From positions 248,001-312,000 of the forward strand of contig NZ_LZSE01000034.1 in NCBI RefSeq assembly GCF_001665295.1: DNA of 64,000 nt, in the 5' to 3' direction. Of this stretch, positions 7,995 through 17,533 are shown one piece after another. The position numbers were made by a program, and so were the translations under genes. The stretch's first letter is position 1. The number at the start of each line of letters is the position of its first letter. The notes under the pieces were generated by a model. The model saw only the letters and a program-made list of their open reading frames with translations. It made no database searches and was not told the origin of the DNA. Source of the stretch: Mycobacterium sp. 1554424.7. GTDB taxonomy: Bacteria > Actinomycetota > Actinomycetes > Mycobacteriales > Mycobacteriaceae.

Positions 7995-9154
7995 CCGCGT
8001 GAGTCTCGCATATTCAGCGCGTCGGCCGCCTGCCGGGCACGGTCGCGCGCGGTCGCCACGTCGGGTGCCGTGGCCAACGCGACTTGCGCAAAGACGCGCA
8101 GATCGCTTTCCGGCACCCGCAGCGCGCGGGTCAGCCCGTCGGTGGCCGACGGCCCGCCGCCGGGGCCCGGATTGATCGCGTGGGCGGCGGCCGGCGACAT
8201 CATCATGGTGTCCACCGGCAGGTTCAGGATGGCCCGGGCCTGCAGTTCGAACGCCGAAAGCCGCTGGCTGCGCAGGGTCACCCAGACGCTCGGGTGCGGG
8301 CGCGCAGTGACGTCGACGAAGTACACCTCGTCGCCTTTGATCATCAGCTCGACACCGAAGAGGCCGCGCCCGCCGAGCGCCTTGACGATTCGCGCGGCGA
8401 TCGACTTGGCCGCGTCCACCGCGGCCTCGCCCATCTGCTGGGGCTGCCAGGACTCCAGGACCGCACCGTCGACGTCGCGGTGCCCGATGGGTGAGCAGAA
8501 CTCGATCAGCGGACCGTTCGGGCCCTCGGTGCGCGCGACGAGCAGGGTGACGTCGAAGTCGACCTCGACCACCGTCTCGGCCAGCACCCGCCCGGTCGAG
8601 CTGCCGTGCGCGCGCTGCCAGGCCGGCTCGATGTCGTCGGGGCCGGAGACCACCGAGTGGCCGCGGCCCGACAGCGGCTTCACCAGCAGCGGATAGCCGG
8701 CGTGCGCCGCCACCGCCCGCAGTTCGCCGACCGAGCCGACGAACCAGAACGGCGCGGTCGGCAGCCCCAGCTCGTCGGCGGCCATCCGGCGCAGGGCCTC
8801 CCGGTCGGAGGTGAGCCGGACGGTGCGGGCGTTGGGCACCAGTTGAGTGCCCTCGAGGGCCTCCAACGCCGGAACCGCGACCTCTTCGGTCGCGGTTACC
8901 AGGAAGTCCGGTTTCGCCCGCTGAATCGCCTTCGACAGCTCGCCGCCGTCGGTCAGCGGGATGCGTTCGTCCTCCGCCGCGATCACCCGCGCGCCCAGAT
9001 GGCGCAGCGCGACCGCCAGCTCCCGGCCGAGCTCGCCGGCGCCGAGCAGCAGGACTGTCGGCGTGCCATCGGTTCGGGTGTCGGGCTCGGCGTGCGGTGG
9101 GACGGCGAGCGCCGTCGTCTTGTCGTCCTGTCCTTGGGTCAAGCCGTCGGTCAC
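7991..9154 (-). CDS. purT: PurT-like ATP-grasp protein, diverged
   Basis: This 387-residue ATP-grasp protein is homologous to formate-dependent phosphoribosylglycinamide formyltransferase (PurT). Recognisable parts are the N-terminal LLLGAGELGRELAVAL, the LPTAPFWF linker, ESWQPQQM, and GGRGLFGVELMIKGDEVYFVD near the metal site. It departs from classical PurT in several places: the segment after the first Rossmann unit (family: ADAPAMQVAHR) is missing, the glycine-rich ATP loop reads SGRGHS rather than SSGKGQ, and the RPHDTG motif reads RPHPSV. It is also shorter than the roughly 390-420 residues usual in the family. Position and operon match purT (Rv0389), but activity is uncertain. GTG 9154 is the chosen start. 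Confidence 0.7.
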   Translation of the reverse strand: MTDGLTQGQDDKTTALAVPPHAEPDTRTDGTPTVLLLGAGELGRELAVALRHLGARVIAAEDERIPLTDGGELSKAIQRAKPDFLVTATEEVAVPALEALEGTQLVPNARTVRLTSDREALRRMAADELGLPTAPFWFVGSVGELRAVAAHAGYPLLVKPLSGRGHSVVSGPDDIEPAWQRAHGSSTGRVLAETVVEVDFDVTLLVARTEGPNGPLIEFCSPIGHRDVDGAVLESWQPQQMGEAAVDAAKSIAARIVKALGGRGLFGVELMIKGDEVYFVDVTARPHPSVWVTLRSQRLSAFELQARAILNLPVDTMMMSPAAAHAINPGPGGGPSATDGLTRALRVPESDLRVFAQVALATAPDVATARDRARQAADALNMRDSRG

Positions 9155-9208
9155 CGCTCAAGGATAGGTCGGTTGCAGAAGTCCTAGGACTGACTGCCCG
9201 CCTCCTCG

Positions 9209-9227
9209 GCGGCGCGTGCCGCGCCGC
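9209..9227 (-). terminator. GC-rich hairpin downstream of the thioesterase gene
   Basis: An 8-bp perfect inverted repeat (GCGGCGCG/CGCGCCGC) with a 3-base loop lies 12 bp beyond the stop of the thioesterase gene. There is no U-tract, as is common for candidate mycobacterial terminators. It separates the purA/thioesterase pair from the purT operon. Confidence 0.4.
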
Positions 9228-9239
9228 ATCGTCACCGGG

Positions 9240-11881
<2,642 letters not shown>

Positions 11882-12217
11882 CTACGGCAACATCTCGCCG
11901 GCGCCGGCCTCGAGCGTGTCGTATGCGTCGACCGCCAGGTCGACGTTCGGGTCCGATTCCTGGTGATCCGCCGGTCGGAACCTGCGCGCCGTCTCCGCGG
12001 GGCCGTCGGCGCCGTTGACCTCGACCTGCCACTCGCCCGCCGGCTCGTAGCCCTCGTCGATGAAGTAGCCGGTCATCTCGCGTTGCGCGCCACGCATCGA
12101 CAGCGCGTCCACGTCCAGCTCGTAGGTGCTCTCGTCGTCGCGGACGACAGTGCAGACGATCTCCCCGTCGTCCTGGCGCAGCCAGACCTCGAGCGAACCG
12201 GCGCTTGTGTTGGTCAT
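11882..12217 (-). CDS. small acidic conserved hypothetical protein
   Basis: This 111-residue acidic, soluble protein begins MTNTSAGSLEVWLRQDDGEI. The sequence alternates short beta-like segments (EIVCTVVRDDESTYELDV, EWQVEVNG) with an acidic C-terminus, and one cysteine is present. I do not recognise the family. The upstream extension to 12685 is rejected as a shadow of the opposite-strand DoxX-like gene. It ends 12 bp from the convergent Rv0358-like gene and diverges from the DoxX-like gene with about 100 bp between starts. Confidence 0.55.
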   Translation of the reverse strand: MTNTSAGSLEVWLRQDDGEIVCTVVRDDESTYELDVDALSMRGAQREMTGYFIDEGYEPAGEWQVEVNGADGPAETARRFRPADHQESDPNVDLAVDAYDTLEAGAGEMLP

Positions 12218-12319
12218 GGTCTTGGGACGGTAGCGGCCGACTGCCACTACCCCACGCAAATGCGAGTTTTCGCGACCCCTACCGGTCACGCTTTGGGTCC
12301 GCGGGGTGTCGATGTTGGT

Positions 12320-12706
12320 ATGACGCCTTCCGCTTCCGGACGCCGCGCCGTCGCCTACTGGGCGGCCACCGCCGTGCTCGCCGCCGAGTGCTTTGTGGGC
12401 GGGGTGATGGGGGCTTTGCGGTTGGAGCCGTTCAAGGGCGTCGTGACCCATCTCGGGTATCCGCTGTATTTCATGACCATTCTGGGCGTCTGCTACATAT
12501 CGGCCGGCGTCGTGCTGCTGGCACCGCGATTCGCCCTGGTCAAGGAGTGGGCGTACGCGGGCCTGATGTTCATCTACGTCGGAGCCACGGCGTCGCATCT
12601 CTGGATCGGCGATGGCGTCGCCACGCTGGTCGGTCCGCTGGTACTCGTGGGCCTGAACGTCGCCTCCTGGGCGCTGCGGCCGCAACGGCGGCGCGTGTCA
12701 AGGTAA
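12320..12706 (+). CDS. DoxX-like small membrane protein
   Basis: This 128-residue protein has four predicted membrane helices: AYWAATAVLAAECFVGGVMG, YFMTILGVCYISAGVVLLA, EWAYAGLMFIYVGATASHL and LVGPLVLVGLNVASWAL. The pattern, including an acidic residue in helix 1 and GVxYxxAGxxLL in helix 2, matches the DoxX-like (DoxX_2) family, which is linked loosely to redox or envelope functions without a defined activity. The start is uncertain because no good ribosome-binding site is present. It ends 9 bp before the M50 protease gene. Confidence 0.65.
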   Translation: MTPSASGRRAVAYWAATAVLAAECFVGGVMGALRLEPFKGVVTHLGYPLYFMTILGVCYISAGVVLLAPRFALVKEWAYAGLMFIYVGATASHLWIGDGVATLVGPLVLVGLNVASWALRPQRRRVSR

Positions 12707-12709
12707 TTT
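12704..12709 (+). promoter_or_regulatory. candidate -10 box for a leaderless M50 protease mRNA
   Basis: TAATTT fits the mycobacterial TANNNT -10 consensus and ends 6 bp before the GTG at 12716, so transcription could begin at the start codon itself. No Shine-Dalgarno sequence is present. Confidence 0.4.
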
Positions 12710-12715
12710 CGAGCG

Positions 12716-13492
12716 GTGACCTTTCCCGCCCGGCAACACGAATCGGTGCGGCCCAGCCCGCTCTTCCTCGCCCTGGTCGCGCTGACGGCGGCCGGCGGGG
12801 TGCTGGCCTGGCTGGCCGGATCGAGCGTGCGGCCGTTGTCCTATACCGGGGTGTTCGTGTTCGTGATCGCCGGCTGGCTGGTCTCGCTGTGCCTGCACGA
12901 GTTCGGACACGCCGTGACCGCCTGGCGATTCGGCGATCACGACGTCGCGGTCCGCGGCTATCTGACCCTGGACCCGCGGCGCTACAGCCACCCCGCGCTC
13001 TCGCTGCTGCTACCGGTGGTGGTCATCCTGCTCGGCGGGATCGGCCTGCCGGGCGCCGCGGTCTACGTGCGGACGTGGTTCATGACGCCCGCCCGGCGGA
13101 CCATGGTCAGCCTCGCCGGCCCGGCGGCCAACCTGGTGCTGGCGGTGCTGCTGCTGACGCTGACCCGGTTCTTCTTCGACCCGGCCCACGCGGTGCTGTG
13201 GTCGGCGGTGGCCTTCCTCGGCTTCCTCCAGCTCACCGCTCTGCTGCTGAACCTGCTGCCCATTCCGGGCCTGGACGGGTACGACGCGCTCGAGCCGCAC
13301 CTAAGCCCGGAGACGCAGCGCGCGCTGGCGCCCGCCAAGCAGTGGGGCTTCTTCATCCTGCTGTTCCTGATCCTCGCGGCCAGTCAATGGTTCTTCGCGG
13401 TGGTGCTCTATCTGTTCGATTTCTTCGGGGTGCCGCACGTGCTGGTGGCCTGGGGCAACTCGCTGACCCGGTTCTGGAGCGCCTGGTTCTGA
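12716..13492 (+). CDS. M50-family membrane metalloprotease (Rv0359-like)
   Basis: This 258-residue integral membrane protein has the zinc-protease motif HEFGH at residues 61-65 inside a membrane helix, followed by a second conserved motif, LLNLLPIPGLDGYDAL, near 177-192 that carries the third metal ligand Asp. Both match site-2-protease/M50 enzymes that cleave within the membrane. Five to six membrane segments are evident. There is no PDZ domain, so it belongs to the small rhomboid-sized M50 group whose substrates are unknown. GTG is the start. In M. tuberculosis the same order (Rv0358, Rv0359, Rv0360c) occurs, with extra genes here. Confidence 0.83.
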   Translation: MTFPARQHESVRPSPLFLALVALTAAGGVLAWLAGSSVRPLSYTGVFVFVIAGWLVSLCLHEFGHAVTAWRFGDHDVAVRGYLTLDPRRYSHPALSLLLPVVVILLGGIGLPGAAVYVRTWFMTPARRTMVSLAGPAANLVLAVLLLTLTRFFFDPAHAVLWSAVAFLGFLQLTALLLNLLPIPGLDGYDALEPHLSPETQRALAPAKQWGFFILLFLILAASQWFFAVVLYLFDFFGVPHVLVAWGNSLTRFWSAWF

Positions 13493-13495
13493 CGC

Positions 13496-13525
13496 TTGCA
13501 ATATATGCGTCGTTACGCATATATT
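13496..13525 (+). promoter_or_regulatory. sigma-70-type promoter of the CDF exporter gene
   Basis: TTGCAA at 13496-13501 and TATATT at 13520-13525 are separated by 18 bp and make a good housekeeping promoter. The -10 box ends 7 bp before ATG 13533, so the transcript would be leaderless. It lies almost wholly inside the palindrome at 13498-13527. Confidence 0.6.
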
Positions 13526-13527
13526 GC
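13498..13527. promoter_or_regulatory. perfect palindromic operator, ArsR/SmtB-like
   Basis: GCAATATATGCGT and its exact reverse complement ACGCATATATTGC flank a 4-bp spacer. The 13-bp arms are AT-rich in a GC-rich region and cover nearly the entire promoter from the -35 to the -10 box of the downstream metal exporter gene. Such sites are typical of ArsR/SmtB metal-sensing repressors. No such regulator gene is adjacent, so it must act in trans if the reading is right. Confidence 0.65.
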
Positions 13528-13532
13528 TGCCT

Positions 13533-14432
13533 ATGGGAGCCGGCCACAATCACACTCCCGCCGAGGGCGACTCCTCGCGGATGATCCCCCGCATGATCGC
13601 CGCCGCGGCGATCCTCGCGGTGTTCTTCGTCGTGGAGCTGACGACCTCGTTGCTGATCAACTCGATCGCGCTGCTGGCCGACGCCGGACACATGCTGACC
13701 GACGTCGTCGCCGTGTTCATGGGGCTGGCCGCCGTCACGCTGGCGAAGCGCGGCAGCTCGTCGCCCGCGCGCACCTACGGCTGGCATCGCGCCGAGGTGT
13801 TCACCGCGGTCGCCAACGCCGGGCTGCTGATCGGCGTGGCCCTGTTCATCCTGTGGGAGGCGATCCAGCGGCTCAAGGAGACCCCGTCGGTCCCGGGCGT
13901 GCCGATGATCGTGGTCGCCCTGCTCGGGCTGCTGGCCAACCTCGTGGTCGCGCTGCTGCTGCGGGCGCACTCGGATGCCAGCCTGGCCGTCAAGGGCGCC
14001 TACATGGAGGTGGTCGCCGACAGCGTCGGCAGCCTGGGCGTGCTGATCGCCGGCATCGTCACCGTGACGACGCGCTGGCCGTACGCCGACGTCGTGGTCG
14101 CGGTGCTGGTCGCGCTGTGGGTGGCGCCCCGGGCCATTTCGCTGGCGCGCGACGCGCTGCGGATTCTGTCCGAGGCCTCGCCGGCCCACATCGACGTCGA
14201 GGAGCTGCGCGGCGCGCTGGGCGCGGTCGACGGCGTGACCGCGGTCCACGACCTGCACGTGTGGACGCTCTCGCCCGGCAAGGACATGTGCACCGCGCAC
14301 CTGACCAGTGCGGCCGACTCCGCCCGCGTGCTGCAGGACGCGCGCGCGGTGCTCTCGGCGCGGGGGCTGGACCACGCGACGGTCCAGATCGAGCCGCCGC
14401 AGGTGCACGGCGACTGCGCGGAAGGCTTCTAG
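13533..14432 (+). CDS. cation diffusion facilitator (CDF) metal exporter
   Basis: This 299-residue membrane protein belongs to the CDF (CzcD/ZitB) family, which exports Zn, Co or similar divalent ions in exchange for protons. The transport-site motif LLADAGHMLTD (HxxxD) lies in helix 2 near residue 45, and the matching MEVVADSVGSLG in helix 5 near 155. The N-terminal GAGHNHTP is a short His-containing tail. The C-terminal cytoplasmic ferredoxin-like domain starts near 205 with VHDLHVWTLSPGKDMCTAHL. The metal is not determined by sequence. ATG 13533 has no Shine-Dalgarno sequence and fits a leaderless start from the promoter-operator immediately upstream. Its stop overlaps the convergent DUF3151 stop in a CTAG. 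Confidence 0.88.
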   Translation: MGAGHNHTPAEGDSSRMIPRMIAAAAILAVFFVVELTTSLLINSIALLADAGHMLTDVVAVFMGLAAVTLAKRGSSSPARTYGWHRAEVFTAVANAGLLIGVALFILWEAIQRLKETPSVPGVPMIVVALLGLLANLVVALLLRAHSDASLAVKGAYMEVVADSVGSLGVLIAGIVTVTTRWPYADVVVAVLVALWVAPRAISLARDALRILSEASPAHIDVEELRGALGAVDGVTAVHDLHVWTLSPGKDMCTAHLTSAADSARVLQDARAVLSARGLDHATVQIEPPQVHGDCAEGF

Positions 14433-14842
14433 AGGCCGAGCGCCTGGCGCGCCGCGGGATCGCAATCGTCGAGCAGATCCAGGCAGCGCAGGTATTCGTC
14501 GGTCTCGCCGATCGCGTCGGCCGCCTTGGCCAGCGCCGCCACGCAACGCAGGAAGCCGCGATTGGGCTCGTGCGCGTACGGCACCGGGCCGAAGCCCTTC
14601 CAGCCGTTTCGCCGCAGCTGGTCCAGGCCGCGGTGGTAGCCGGTGCGCGCGTACGCGTAGGCGGTGACGGCCTTGTCCTCCGCGAGCGCCTCCTCGGCGA
14701 GCGCGGCCCAGGCCACCGACGCCGACGGGTGCGCGGCGGCGACCGCCGTCGGGCTCTCGTTGGCCAGCAGCTCCGCCTCGGCGTCGCTATCGCCGGGCAA
14801 CAGAATCGGATCGGGTCCGAGGAGATCTCCCATCGACGTCAT
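14429..14842 (-). CDS. DUF3151 family protein (Rv0360c-like)
   Basis: This 137-residue soluble protein is largely alpha-helical (ASVAWAALAEEALAEDKAVTAYAYARTGYHRGLDQLRR, described as one long helical region at about 40-78), with the family signature GWKGFGPVPYAHEPNRGFLR near 80-98 and an acidic LDLLDDCDPAARQALG end. DUF3151 is conserved in actinobacteria and its role is unknown; helical hairpins resembling TPR suggest protein binding. Two ATGs (14842 and 14833) are possible. It ends inside the convergent CDF exporter gene's last codon. Confidence 0.85.
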   Translation of the reverse strand: MTSMGDLLGPDPILLPGDSDAEAELLANESPTAVAAAHPSASVAWAALAEEALAEDKAVTAYAYARTGYHRGLDQLRRNGWKGFGPVPYAHEPNRGFLRCVAALAKAADAIGETDEYLRCLDLLDDCDPAARQALGL

Positions 14843-14877
14843 GGCGTCTATTTTGCCGTTCCCCCGCGGCGAATCGC

Positions 14878-14883
14878 TAAGCT
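14878..14883 (+). promoter_or_regulatory. candidate -10 box for a leaderless mRNA
   Basis: TAAGCT matches TANNNT and ends 6 bp before the ATG at 14890, which lacks a ribosome-binding site. It lies in the short divergent region with the DUF3151 gene. Confidence 0.35.
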
Positions 14884-14889
14884 CCCTCT

Positions 14890-15669
14890 ATGCCCAATCC
14901 ACCCGAACCCGAAGGGGCAGCCGAGGACCAGCCGCTGGTGCCCGTCGACCCCGAGACCGAGACCGTGGTGATCAACAAGGGCGATCAGGACAGCGCCGCC
15001 GAGGCCGCGGAAGGCCAGCAGCGCGAGCGCCGTTTCACCGCGCCCGGCTTCGACGCTAAGGAGACCCAGGTCATCGCGACGGCCGCCGAGCCGGCGACGG
15101 AGGTGTTCGCGTCGCCGCCGCCCGCCGAAGGCGCGACGACACAGATGGGGGCGCCGCTCCCTCCGAAAGCCGCTGTGCCGCAATCGATTCCACCTCGTCT
15201 CGGGGCAAAGCTCCGCACCACCCGGCAATTCAACTGGGGCTGGGTCCTGGCGTTGGTGGTGGTCGTGCTGGCGCTGGCCGCGATCGCGATCCTGGGCACC
15301 GTGCTGCTGACCCGCGGGAAACACGCGAAAGTCTCTGAGGAGGACCAGGTTCGGCACACCATCCAGCAGTATGACGTCGCGGTGCAGCGGGGCGACCTGA
15401 CCGCGCTGCGCACGATCACGTGCGGAACGGCCCGCGACGGGTACGTGGATTACGACGAACACGCGTGGCAGGAAACGTATCAGCGGGTGTCGGCGGCCAA
15501 GCAGTACCCGGTGATCGCGAGCATCGACCAGGTCGTCGTCAACGGCCAGCACGCGGAGGCGAACATCACCACGTTCATGGCGTACGACCCGTCGCTGCGT
15601 TCGACGCGCAGCCTCGACCTGCAATACCGCGACGATCACTGGAAGATCTGCCAGTCCCCGAGCGGCTAA
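14890..15669 (+). CDS. single-TM protein with C-terminal extracytoplasmic domain (Rv0361-like)
   Basis: This 259-residue protein has an N-terminal acidic, disordered cytoplasmic part of about 115 residues, one membrane helix (WGWVLALVVVVLALAAIAILG, split around residue 127) and an outer domain of about 120 residues. That domain starts EEDQVRHTIQQYDVAVQRGDLTAL and resembles the DUF4878/SnoaL-like folds that mycobacteria often attach to membrane anchors. It has two cysteines. Function is unknown. Position between the DUF3151 gene and fba matches Rv0361 of M. tuberculosis. It ends just before a strong hairpin shared with fba. Confidence 0.72.
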   Translation: MPNPPEPEGAAEDQPLVPVDPETETVVINKGDQDSAAEAAEGQQRERRFTAPGFDAKETQVIATAAEPATEVFASPPPAEGATTQMGAPLPPKAAVPQSIPPRLGAKLRTTRQFNWGWVLALVVVVLALAAIAILGTVLLTRGKHAKVSEEDQVRHTIQQYDVAVQRGDLTALRTITCGTARDGYVDYDEHAWQETYQRVSAAKQYPVIASIDQVVVNGQHAEANITTFMAYDPSLRSTRSLDLQYRDDHWKICQSPSG

Positions 15670-15680
15670 TTTCCATAGCG

Positions 15681-15738
15681 CGAGCAGACGCAGAATCGCA
15701 TGTTTGGTTGCCGAAACGTGCGATTCTGCGTCTGCTCG
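15681..15738. terminator. long bidirectional hairpin between convergent genes
   Basis: Two perfect 20-bp arms (15681-15700 and 15719-15738) surround an inner 4-bp stem GTTT/AAAC and an 8-base loop. The hairpin lies between the stops of the Rv0361-like gene (15669) and fba (15745), where it can end transcription from both sides. It has no U-tract. Confidence 0.7.
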
Positions 15739-15744
15739 GCGATA

Positions 15745-16776
15745 TCAGCCGAGGGACTTCCCGGCGCAGTGCAGGTCGTTGCACGCCTCGACGACCCGCT
15801 CGCTCATGCCGGCCTCGGCCTTCTTGAGGTAGCTGCGCGGGTCGTAGACCTTCTTGACGCCGACCTCGCCGTCGACCTTGAGCACGCCGTCGTAGTTGGC
15901 GAACATGTGGCCCGCGATCGGGCGGGTGAACGCGTACTGGGTGTCGGTGTCGACGTTCATCTTCACCACGCCGTAGCGCAGCGCCTCCTCGATTTCGGAC
16001 TTCAGCGAACCCGACCCGCCGTGGAACACGAAGTCGAACGGCTTGGCGTCAGCGGCCAGGCCCAGCTTGGCCGCCGCCACCTGCTGGCCCAGCGCGAGCA
16101 CGTCGGGACGCAGCTTGACGTTGCCGGGCTTGTAGACGCCGTGCACGTTGCCGAACGTCGCGGCCAGCAGGTACTTGCCGTGCTCGCCGTGGCCCAGCGC
16201 GTCGACCGTCCGCTCGAAATCGTCGGGCGTGGAGTAGAGCTTGTCGTTGATCTCGTGAGCGACGCCGTCCTCCTCACCGCCCACCACGCCGATCTCGACC
16301 TCGAGGATGATCTTGGCGGCCGCGGCCTCCTTCAGCAGCTCCTGAGCGATGGCGAGGTTTTCCTCGACCGGCACGGCCGAGCCGTCCCACATGTGGGACT
16401 GGAACAGCGGGTCCTGGCCCGCTGCCACCCGCTCGGCCGAGATCGCCAGCAGCGGCCGCACGTAGCTGTCCAGCTTGTCCTTGGGGCAGTGGTCGGTGTG
16501 CAGCGCGACGTGGATCGGGTATCGGGCCGCGATGCTGCGGGTGAATTCGGCCAGCGCGACGGCGCCGGCCACCATGTCCTTGACCCCGAGGCCGGACGCG
16601 AACTCCGCACCGCCCGTGGAGAACTGGATGATGCCGTCGCTGCCGGCGTCGGCGAACCCCTTGATCGCGGCGTTGACCGTCTCTGACGAGGTGCAGTTGA
16701 TGGCCGGGAAGGCGTAGGCGTTCTCCTTGGCGCGTCCCAGCATCTCGGCGTAGACCTCGGGCGTGGCGATGGGCAT
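15745..16776 (-). CDS. fba: class II fructose-1,6-bisphosphate aldolase
   Basis: This 343-residue zinc aldolase interconverts fructose-1,6-bisphosphate with dihydroxyacetone phosphate and glyceraldehyde-3-phosphate. Zinc-binding HTDHCPKD lies near residue 95, the acidic EVEIGVVGGEEDGV near 165, a second zinc histidine in NVHGVYKPGNV near 212, and the phosphate-binding FHGGSGS near 250, followed by KMNVDTDTQ. GGAGGAACCC precedes ATG 16776. Upstream frame extension is the antisense of dedA. It diverges from the dedA-like gene, as Rv0363c/Rv0364 do in M. tuberculosis. Confidence 0.96.
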   Translation of the reverse strand: MPIATPEVYAEMLGRAKENAYAFPAINCTSSETVNAAIKGFADAGSDGIIQFSTGGAEFASGLGVKDMVAGAVALAEFTRSIAARYPIHVALHTDHCPKDKLDSYVRPLLAISAERVAAGQDPLFQSHMWDGSAVPVEENLAIAQELLKEAAAAKIILEVEIGVVGGEEDGVAHEINDKLYSTPDDFERTVDALGHGEHGKYLLAATFGNVHGVYKPGNVKLRPDVLALGQQVAAAKLGLAADAKPFDFVFHGGSGSLKSEIEEALRYGVVKMNVDTDTQYAFTRPIAGHMFANYDGVLKVDGEVGVKKVYDPRSYLKKAEAGMSERVVEACNDLHCAGKSLG

Positions 16777-16834
16777 GGGTTCCTCCTGGCGGCTGGGTCC
16801 GTCCAGTATCGCAAGACCGGTATGTTGAAGCATC

Positions 16835-17533
16835 GTGAGCACCGTGGTGACGGCCCTGCCGAACATCCTCGACCCGATGTACTGGCTGGGCTCGGGCGGC
16901 GTCTTCGGCAAAGCGGTGCTGCCCGGGATCCTGGTCATCGTCTTCATCGAGACCGGGCTGCTGTTTCCGCTGCTGCCGGGCGAGTCGCTGCTGTTCACCG
17001 GCGGGCTGCTGACCGCGCACCCGGACCCACCGACGAGCATCTGGGTGCTGGCGCCGTCCGTCGCGGTGGTCGCGGTGCTGGGCGATCAATGCGGATACTT
17101 CATCGGACGGCGGATCGGGCCGGCGCTGTTCAAGAAGGAAGATTCCCGGTTCTTCAAGAAGCACTACGTCACGGAGTCGCACGCGTTCTTCGAGAAGTAC
17201 GGGCCCTGGGCGGTCATCCTGGCCCGCTTCGCGCCGTTCGTGCGCACGTTCGTCCCCGTGATCGCCGGGGTGTCGTACATGCGGTACCCGGTATTCCTGG
17301 GATTCGACATCGTCGGCGGCATCACCTGGGGCGGCGGCGTGACGCTGGCGGGCTACTTCCTGGGCACCGTGCCGTTCGTGCACCAGAACCTCGAAAAGAT
17401 CATCCTGGGGATCCTGTTCGTCTCGCTGCTGCCGGCGTTCATCGCGGCCTGGCGGGGCTACCGGGGGCGCCGGCGTGCTCCCCGCGTGGACTCAGGAGAC
17501 GCGACTTCTGCGGTAGGCAACGAAAGCCTCTAG
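16835..17533 (+). CDS. dedA: DedA-family membrane protein (Rv0364-like)
   Basis: This 232-residue membrane protein has the DedA/VTT-domain hallmarks: FIETGLLFPLLPGESLLFTGG near residues 36-57 and the ARFAPFVRTFVPVIAG motif near 130-145, with about five membrane or re-entrant segments. DedA proteins act in phospholipid (undecaprenyl-phosphate or PE/PS) flipping and envelope homeostasis in other bacteria; the substrate here is not known. GTG 16835 is the start, and TATGTT 8 bp upstream may be a -10 box for a leaderless or near-leaderless message. The Arg-rich tail overlaps the 3' end of the convergent acetoacetyl-CoA synthetase gene by 42 bp. Confidence 0.87.
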   Translation: MSTVVTALPNILDPMYWLGSGGVFGKAVLPGILVIVFIETGLLFPLLPGESLLFTGGLLTAHPDPPTSIWVLAPSVAVVAVLGDQCGYFIGRRIGPALFKKEDSRFFKKHYVTESHAFFEKYGPWAVILARFAPFVRTFVPVIAGVSYMRYPVFLGFDIVGGITWGGGVTLAGYFLGTVPFVHQNLEKIILGILFVSLLPAFIAAWRGYRGRRRAPRVDSGDATSAVGNESL

